This document shows, in pieces, positions 7,738 through 10,397 of a DNA stretch of 10,397 nucleotides. The notes below the pieces were generated by a model that searched no databases, was not told the DNA's origin, and saw only the letters and a list, made by a program, of their open reading frames with translations. The DNA is from Chloroflexota bacterium (GTDB lineage Bacteria > Chloroflexota > Anaerolineae > Ardenticatenales > Ardenticatenaceae). The translations under genes and the position numbers were made by a program. Position 1 is the first letter of the stretch. Every line of letters begins with the position of its first letter. The stretch spans positions 1 through 10,397 of the forward strand of contig DOUV01001007.1 of assembly GCA_003520455.1 (NCBI GenBank), written 5' to 3'.

Positions 7738-8353
7738 GCCGAGCCCCCATCCGGACAGCCACGAAACAGAGTCTGCCGGCCCCGACCGCAAAGAGCGTGG
7801 CGGAATCGGTGCGACGATTCTCAGAGCTGGTCTTCTCGTCACGGGCTTCGTTCTCCGGTTCTTCCGAGAGACGCTGGCGCGCGAGCCTACCGTCGATCGC
7901 CGGGCTCTCGAGGTCGGCCACGAAGTGAGTGACTTGACCCTTCAGCGCGTCAGGCCGGTTGTGATCGGGTTCCTGATCATGATGGCTCTGGTCCTGATTG
8001 TTGTGTCGGCGTTGAACGTCGCCTTCATCGGCCGCTGGCCGGGTTTCCCCCTGCCTCCCGGGTTGGCGAACGCCCCGGATATCCCGTTGCCGCCGGAGCC
8101 TCGGCTGCAGCCCGAGCCGCAGCAGGAGATGCAAGCGTTGCGTGCTGAGCAGGAGGCCCTGCTGCACAGCTACGGATGGGTTGATAAGCAGGCAGGTGTG
8201 GTCCACATTCCAATCGATCGCGCGATGCAACTGCTGGCCCAGCGGGGATTGCCGGCACAGCCGACCAGCGCCGGCGAGACACTGAGAGATCAGGGCCAGT
8301 TGATCCCATCGGATGCCAGTTCGGGACGAATGATGGAGAGGTTGTCACCATGA
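7730..8353 (+). CDS. Small membrane protein of unassigned function between ActF and SCO
   Basis: This 207-residue protein has no redox motif (no CXXCH, no cysteine pairs). A hydrophilic N-terminus leads to a weak hydrophobic stretch (29-45) and then a clear membrane helix (about 77-99). A Pro-rich linker follows (103-130, with PLPPG and PLPPEP), then a short charged helix (about 129-145) and the compact segment YGWVDKQAGVVHIPIDRAM (148-166) continuing to LLAQRGLP. I recall a similar 'GWVD..AGVVHIPIDRAM' segment in small proteins beside SCO/cox genes in other bacteria, but I cannot name a characterised function. AGGGAAGGA (7714-7722) is a good ribosome site. The gene overlaps actF by 8 bases and sco by 4 (ATGA). 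It could be an accessory ACIII subunit, an oxidase assembly factor or a supercomplex linker; all of these are inference. Confidence 0.8.
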   Translation: MSKPSPHPDSHETESAGPDRKERGGIGATILRAGLLVTGFVLRFFRETLAREPTVDRRALEVGHEVSDLTLQRVRPVVIGFLIMMALVLIVVSALNVAFIGRWPGFPLPPGLANAPDIPLPPEPRLQPEPQQEMQALRAEQEALLHSYGWVDKQAGVVHIPIDRAMQLLAQRGLPAQPTSAGETLRDQGQLIPSDASSGRMMERLSP

Positions 8354-9258
8354 ACGCGGGTCAATCCAGAGGCAAGGAACGACCGGGGCGGGACCGTCGG
8401 CCCCGGCGCGGGCGCCGCGCCTGGCCACGAATCCTGGCCCTGGTTTTTCTGTTGATCCTGGTGCTGGCGGGCCCCGCCCAGGCTCAAGGGCCCGAGCCGT
8501 CGCATGTGGTTCCGGCCGCGCTCCGCGACGTCGGGTTCGACCAGCGGATTGGCGAGCAAGTACCGCTCGATCTCACTTTTCGGGACGAGGAGGGGCAGGC
8601 AGTCCGGCTCGGTGCGTACTTCAGCAGTGGGAAACCGGTCATCCTGACGCTCAACTACTTTAGCTGTCCCAACTTCTGCGATGTGGAGCTGAACGGACTC
8701 GTCGAGGGGCTCCTCGATGTGCCGTGGAAAATCAGCGACCAGTTCAACGTGATCAGCGTGAGCTTTGATCCGCGCGACACGCCCGTGCTTGCCGCCGGCA
8801 AGAAGAGCCGCTTCGCGTTCCGCTACTCCCGTCACGGCGCCGCGACGGGCTGGCATTTCCTCACCGGCGACCCGATCTCGATCCAGCGCCTGACCCAGGC
8901 CGTCGGGTTCCGCTACAAATATGATGCTACGCACGACGAGTATGCGCATCCGGCCGGCATTCTCGTGTTGACTCCGCAGGGAACGATTGCGCGCTATCTG
9001 TACGGCACGGAGTTTTCGCCGACGGATCTCCGCCTTGCCCTTGTCGAAGCGTCGCAGGGCAAGCTCGGCTCGCCGGTCGACCAGGTGCTTCTCCTCTGTT
9101 ACCACTACGTCCCCGCGCTCGGGAAGTACAGTGCCCTCGCTCTCAATGCCCTGCGACTGACCAGTGTCTTGACCGTCCTGGTGTTAGGAGCCTTCCTCCT
9201 GCTTCTATGGCGGGAGGACCTTCGAGCAGACGGCCAAACAACGCAGCGAGTGGAGTAA
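8350..9258 (+). CDS. sco: SCO1/SenC-family copper chaperone for cytochrome c oxidase
   Basis: This 302-residue protein has an Arg-rich N-terminus, a hydrophobic signal (about 28-41) and a possible cleavage site after AQA (43-45). A thioredoxin-fold SCO domain follows. The copper-binding CPNFC motif gives Cys106 and Cys110, and the distal ligand is His200 in DEYAHPAG. Both are intact, so it should bind copper and help assemble the CuA centre of the CoxB encoded just downstream. Beyond the SCO domain there is a tail with LLLCYHYVPALGKYS (about 247-261) and a C-terminal membrane helix (about 272-288) that anchors it. Short SCO proteins lack this extension. GGAGAGG (8335-8341) is the ribosome site. 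The start overlaps the preceding gene by 4 bases. The gene ends 3 bases before coxB. Confidence 0.93.
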   Translation: MNAGQSRGKERPGRDRRPRRGRRAWPRILALVFLLILVLAGPAQAQGPEPSHVVPAALRDVGFDQRIGEQVPLDLTFRDEEGQAVRLGAYFSSGKPVILTLNYFSCPNFCDVELNGLVEGLLDVPWKISDQFNVISVSFDPRDTPVLAAGKKSRFAFRYSRHGAATGWHFLTGDPISIQRLTQAVGFRYKYDATHDEYAHPAGILVLTPQGTIARYLYGTEFSPTDLRLALVEASQGKLGSPVDQVLLLCYHYVPALGKYSALALNALRLTSVLTVLVLGAFLLLLWREDLRADGQTTQRVE

Positions 9259-9261
9259 GCC

Positions 9262-10380
9262 ATGGGAGGTATCCCGTTTTTTCCCCAGGAGGCCTCCACG
9301 GCCGCCCCGCAGGTGGACGCTCTCTTCTTCTTCCTGGTCGGGCTGAGTACCTTGATCACCCTGGGCATCGCCGCGCTCATCATCTACTTCGCCGTCAAGT
9401 ACCGGCGCCGCTCTGAAGATGAGATCGGTGAACAGATCGTCGGTTCGACCGCGCTCGAGTTCGTCTGGACGATCATTCCGACCGGTCTTGCGATGATTGC
9501 CTTCTTCTGGGCGGCGCAACTCTACTTACATCGAGTCAGCCCCCCGAGCAACTCGCTCGAGGTGTACGTTGTGGCCAAACAGTGGATGTGGAAGTTCCAA
9601 CACGTGGATGGACAGCGCGAGATCGACGAGTTGCACGTGCCGGTCGGCCAGCCGGTCAAGTTGACGATGACCTCCCAAGACGTGATTCACAGCTTCTTCG
9701 TGCCGGCCTTCCGCGTCAAGCAAGACGTGTTGCCCGGACGCTACACGACCACCTGGTTTGAGGCGACCAAGACCGGGCAGTACCGCTTGTTCTGCACGCA
9801 ATACTGCGGGACGGAACATGCCCAGATGACCGGTTCGGTGATCGTCATGGAGCCGGACGAGTACGAGGCCTGGCTCAGCGGTGGTGGGGGCCCTGGCGCC
9901 CAACCGGCCCCACAATCGCCCGCGGCGGCGGGACAACAACTCTTCCAACAGTTGGGCTGCAGCGGCTGCCACAAACCGGATGGCAGCGGGCCCGGACCGT
10001 CGCTCCTGGGGGTCTTCGGCCACCCGGTGCAATTGGAGAGCGGTCAAACCGTCATCGCCGATGAGAGCTATGTCCGCGAGTCGATTCTCAACCCAACGGC
10101 CAAGGTCGTCGCGAGCTACCAACCGATCATGCCGAGCTTCCAGGGCCGGGTGAGCGAAGAGCAGTTGCTCCAGCTGATCGCCTACGTCAAGTCCCTCGGC
10201 TCGCAACAGCCGGGCACCCCACCCAGTGCGCCCCCCGGCGGCCCTACACCCCAAAGTATTCCTTCGCGCCAGGCGCCCGCACAGGTGGCGACACCTGCCG
10301 GGACCCCGGCGGCGGGGACAACGCCGGCCAGTGCCCCCGCGGCAGGCACACCCACCGCCGGTGCCCAACCAACACCTTAG
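9262..10380 (+). CDS. coxB: Cytochrome c oxidase subunit II, caa3 type, with fused cytochrome c domain
   Basis: This 372-residue subunit has two membrane helices (about 19-46 and 64-88). A periplasmic cupredoxin domain follows, with the aromatic QWMWKFQH segment (107-114). The CuA ligands are His143, Cys178, Cys182, His186 and Met189; the motif is CTQYCGTEHAQM, with Gln180 where mitochondrial-type subunits have Glu. A linker (about 206-222) leads to a cytochrome c domain with CSGCH (233-237) and probable axial Met290 in IMPSF. This makes a caa3-type subunit that takes electrons on its own haem and passes them to CuA. The last 58 or so residues (315-372) are a low-complexity Pro/Ala/Thr/Gly tail. 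The start has TGGAG (9251-9255) six bases upstream, overlapping the sco stop. No cleavable signal or lipobox is evident. Confidence 0.95.
   Translation: MGGIPFFPQEASTAAPQVDALFFFLVGLSTLITLGIAALIIYFAVKYRRRSEDEIGEQIVGSTALEFVWTIIPTGLAMIAFFWAAQLYLHRVSPPSNSLEVYVVAKQWMWKFQHVDGQREIDELHVPVGQPVKLTMTSQDVIHSFFVPAFRVKQDVLPGRYTTTWFEATKTGQYRLFCTQYCGTEHAQMTGSVIVMEPDEYEAWLSGGGGPGAQPAPQSPAAAGQQLFQQLGCSGCHKPDGSGPGPSLLGVFGHPVQLESGQTVIADESYVRESILNPTAKVVASYQPIMPSFQGRVSEEQLLQLIAYVKSLGSQQPGTPPSAPPGGPTPQSIPSRQAPAQVATPAGTPAAGTTPASAPAAGTPTAGAQPTP
10204..10377 (+). repeat. Low-complexity Pro/Ala/Thr-coding tail of coxB
   Basis: The 3' end of coxB encodes about 58 residues made almost only of Pro, Ala, Thr, Gly, Ser and Gln, with recurring AGTPAAGT- and AAGTPTAG-like units in the last 30 residues. 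It follows directly on the folded cytochrome c domain (ends near residue 314) and holds no cysteine or haem motif. It is probably a disordered periplasmic extension. The DNA is correspondingly repetitive and very GC-rich. Confidence 0.7.
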
Positions 10381-10383
10381 ACC

Positions 10384-10388
10384 AGGAG
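10384..10388 (+). promoter_or_regulatory. Ribosome-binding site for the next, off-window gene (probably coxA)
   Basis: AGGAG stands 4-8 bases after the coxB stop, with 9 bases left before the window ends. No ATG is present in those bases, so the start must be at or just beyond the end. The intergenic gap would again be short, continuing the operon. In caa3 operons coxB is usually followed by coxA (subunit I); that identity is inference. Confidence 0.65.
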
Positions 10389-10397
10389 TCAGACCTG

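Noticed and set aside
8290..9105. Minus-strand open frame of 271 codons opposite sco
   Set aside because: The plus strand encodes an intact SCO protein with CPNFC and distal His. The antisense product has no family features and arises from codon bias.
9526..10368. Minus-strand open frame of 280 codons opposite coxB
   Set aside because: The plus strand carries CuA and haem c motifs in register. The antisense translation is low-complexity Arg/Gly/Leu-rich sequence.

Overview
The window is a single, tightly packed, plus-strand respiratory operon from a GC-rich aerobic (or facultatively aerobic) bacterium. It encodes a complete alternative complex III (ACIII: actA-actB-actC-actD-actE-actF). Next come a small membrane protein of unassigned function, a SCO/SenC copper chaperone, and subunit II of a caa3-type cytochrome c oxidase (CoxB with a fused cytochrome c domain). 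The window closes on a ribosome-binding site that must serve a following gene, most likely coxA. No bc1-complex gene, tRNA, rRNA, mobile element or CRISPR array is visible.

Layout. Positions 1-295 hold no convincing gene. They contain a long imperfect hairpin (129-176) and a small perfect inverted repeat (35-50), and the operon promoter probably lies here or upstream. actA (296-946) encodes a membrane-anchored pentahaem cytochrome c. actB (952-3969) encodes the Tat-exported iron-sulfur/molybdoenzyme-like subunit. actC (3974-5362) and actF (6556-7737) encode NrfD/PsrC-type ten-helix quinol-interacting membrane proteins. actD (5359-5898) encodes a two-helix DUF3341 protein, and actE (5885-6559) a monohaem lipoprotein cytochrome. 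The unassigned gene is at 7730-8353, sco at 8350-9258 and coxB at 9262-10380. Gaps are 3-5 bases, and most other junctions overlap by 4, 8 or 14 bases, so the whole set is probably one translationally coupled transcript.

How they work together. By established knowledge of ACIII, membrane quinol is oxidised at ActC near the iron-sulfur chain of ActB. Electrons then pass to the six c-type haems of ActA (five) and ActE (one). The linked oxidase subunit carries both its own haem c domain and the CuA site, so electrons could pass directly from ActA/ActE haem to CoxB haem, then CuA, then oxygen. SCO would deliver copper to CuA. The gene order therefore suggests an ACIII-caa3 supercomplex (inference).

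Organism. The high GC content, the ActABCDEF order, a short pentahaem ActA, ActA and ActB as separate genes, and a caa3 oxidase downstream fit several phyla (for example Chloroflexota, Acidobacteriota, Gemmatimonadota and Myxococcota-like lineages). A Chloroflexota/Thermomicrobia-like source is only a weak guess. The system is a known type. The least explained parts are the small gene between actF and sco, the structured leader and the Pro/Ala/Thr-rich tail of CoxB.
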